This document shows, one piece after another, positions 63,201 through 64,000 of a DNA stretch of 64,000 nt. Made by a program: the position numbers and the translations under genes. Positions within the stretch are counted from its first letter, which is position 1, and the number at the start of each line of letters is the position of its first letter. The stretch is from positions 3,720,001 to 3,784,000 of the forward strand of contig NC_083560.1 in the NCBI RefSeq assembly GCF_019925205.1. Direction: 5' to 3'. The notes below the pieces were generated by a model. The model was not told the DNA's origin, ran no database searches, and worked only from the letters and a program-made list of their open reading frames with translations. Source of the DNA: Metopolophium dirhodum (Eukaryota > Arthropoda > Insecta > Hemiptera > Aphididae).

Positions 63201-64000
63201 AGGCAAGTTCTCAATAAGTCGTCCATAGTTCAAAAGTGTACAAGGCTTTCGGGGACATAGTAATATGTCTCAGACCATGCCAGGGGACTGTTTTTTTCAT
63301 TAAGCTGCGGTACAGGGAAACGAATCGTTTATAATTTTTCTGACCAAGTTCCGGAAAGTGGCGACGCATTAAACCTATATATTTGGAAAGCCAGGAAAAT
63401 TCTCTATAAGCCGATTATAGTTCAATAGTGTACAAGGCTTTCGGTGGCATAGTACTATGCGTCAGACCATGCCAGGGGACCATTTTTTTGTAGAGCCACG
63501 GTACAGGCAAACGTGCCTTTTATAGTTTTTCTGACCGTGTTCCGGAAGTTTGTGACGCATTAAGCTTATATATTCGGAAAATTAGGCAAGTTCTCCATAA
63601 GTTGTTCATAGTTTAAAAGTTTACACGGCTTTCTGAGACATAGTTATATGCCTCAGACCAGGCCAGGGGACCGTTTTTTCGTAGATCCTCTTGTACAGAC
63701 AAACGTGCCATTTATAATTATTCCAACCATGTTCCGGAAGGTTGTGACGCATTAAGCCTATATATTCGGAAAATTAGGCAAGTCCTCTATAAGACGTTCA
63801 TAGTTCAAAAGTGTTCACGGCTTTCGGGTACATAGTAATATACCTCAGACCAGGCAAGGGGACCGTTTTTTTTGTAGAGCCGCGATACAGGCAAACGTGC
63901 TATTTATAATTTTTCCGACCGTGTTCCAAAAAATGGCGACGCATCAAACCTATATATATGGAAAGCCAGGAAAATTCTCCATATGTCGTTCATAATTCAA
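60206..64000. repeat. Right part of the satellite window, 7-mer echo and copy of 45-47 kb
   Basis: 60,406 and 61,741 begin equivalent segments 1335 bp apart (seven monomers). About 61.2-63.5 kb copies 45.0-47.3 kb, including the rare ACAGGGCTTT (46,621 and 62,861) and GACCAAGTTCCGG (63,344) markers. The array is still running at the end of the window, so its right edge is unknown. Confidence 0.8.

Larger units (their letters stand above)
12027..64000. repeat. 191-bp satellite DNA array (about 272 monomers, runs off the window)
   Basis: An uninterrupted head-to-tail array. The landmark GGCCAGGGGA recurs at 12,031, 12,222, 12,414, 12,606 and so on, with steps of 191-192 bp throughout. Each monomer shows the same order of boxes: CAGACCAGGCCAGGGGACCG, a T run, TAGAGC.GCGGTACAGG, AAACG, TTTATAATTTTTC, GACCGTGTTCCGGAAGG, GACGCATxAAACC, TATATATT, GGAAAG, a TTCTCCATAAGTCGTTCATAG-like block, AAGTGT, and GGCTTTCGGG.ACATAGTAATATGC. 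Subtypes differ mostly after AAACG (TGCCATTT, TGCTATTT, TGCCTTTT, TGCAATTT, TATCGTTT, TATTGTTT, TTCCATTT) and in the first box (GGCAAGGGGA, GGCCATGGGA, CATGCCAGGGGA). 191 bp is not a multiple of three. The repeated short open frames are therefore products of the repeat and not genes. The length is close to one nucleosome plus linker. Confidence 0.97.

Noticed and set aside
12027..64000. CRISPR-like regular repeats
   Set aside because: The repeat is one continuous 191-bp monomer with no separate unique spacers, and the context is eukaryotic.
12027..64000. Call of the array as a centromere
   Set aside because: Nothing in the sequence proves centromere function. If the host is an aphid, its chromosomes are holocentric, so a satellite of this kind would more likely be subtelomeric or other heterochromatin.

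Overview
The window looks like intergenic, heterochromatin-type DNA of an animal, most likely an arthropod. The evidence is an AT-rich background, no compact operon-like coding, one complete BEL/Pao LTR retrotransposon (a metazoan clade), a probable hAT-type MITE, and more than 50 kb of tandem satellite. The flanks carry many short TAGGTACCTA-like and polyA/T motifs that remind me of aphid genomes. That taxonomic guess rests on general impression only and was not tested.

Layout. (1) 1-1992: AT-rich sequence with no gene I can support. (2) 1993-9525: a 7,533-bp BEL/Pao element in minus orientation. It has two 946-bp LTRs differing at one base by my reading, a 5-bp target duplication (GCACC), a primer-binding site next to the 5' LTR, a polypurine tract next to the 3' LTR, and one uninterrupted gag-pol frame. 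That frame carries the zinc knuckles, aspartic protease, reverse transcriptase, RNase H and integrase signatures. There is no envelope-like frame. It looks young and potentially autonomous. (3) 9531-about 12,020: non-coding flank with a foldback palindrome (about 10,690-10,915) and a 173-bp hAT-like MITE (11,385-11,557) with an 8-bp target duplication. (4) About 12,027-64,000, running off the right edge: an uninterrupted array of about 272 head-to-tail copies of one 191-bp satellite monomer.

The satellite is the main object. Its monomers fall into recognisable subtypes, and their order repeats at higher levels (multiples of 191 bp). These include a 4/8-mer (766/1531 bp) near the left side, nested 7/18/25-mers (1337/3443/4780 bp) at 22-30.5 kb, 5-mers (956 bp), a 16-mer (3059 bp) present three times in tandem at 46,830-56,006, and a 13-mer (2485 bp) derived from it at about 55.2-60.2 kb. 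The left edge, next to unique DNA, is more mixed and irregular. This is the pattern expected when unequal exchange homogenises the interior of an array. The many short open frames inside the array are by-products of the repeat and are not annotated as genes.

The only protein-coding gene in the window is the retrotransposon polyprotein. Nothing here forms a cellular pathway. The biological interest lies in satellite evolution, in possible protein-binding motifs kept across monomers, and in a very recent transposon insertion 2.5 kb from the satellite edge.
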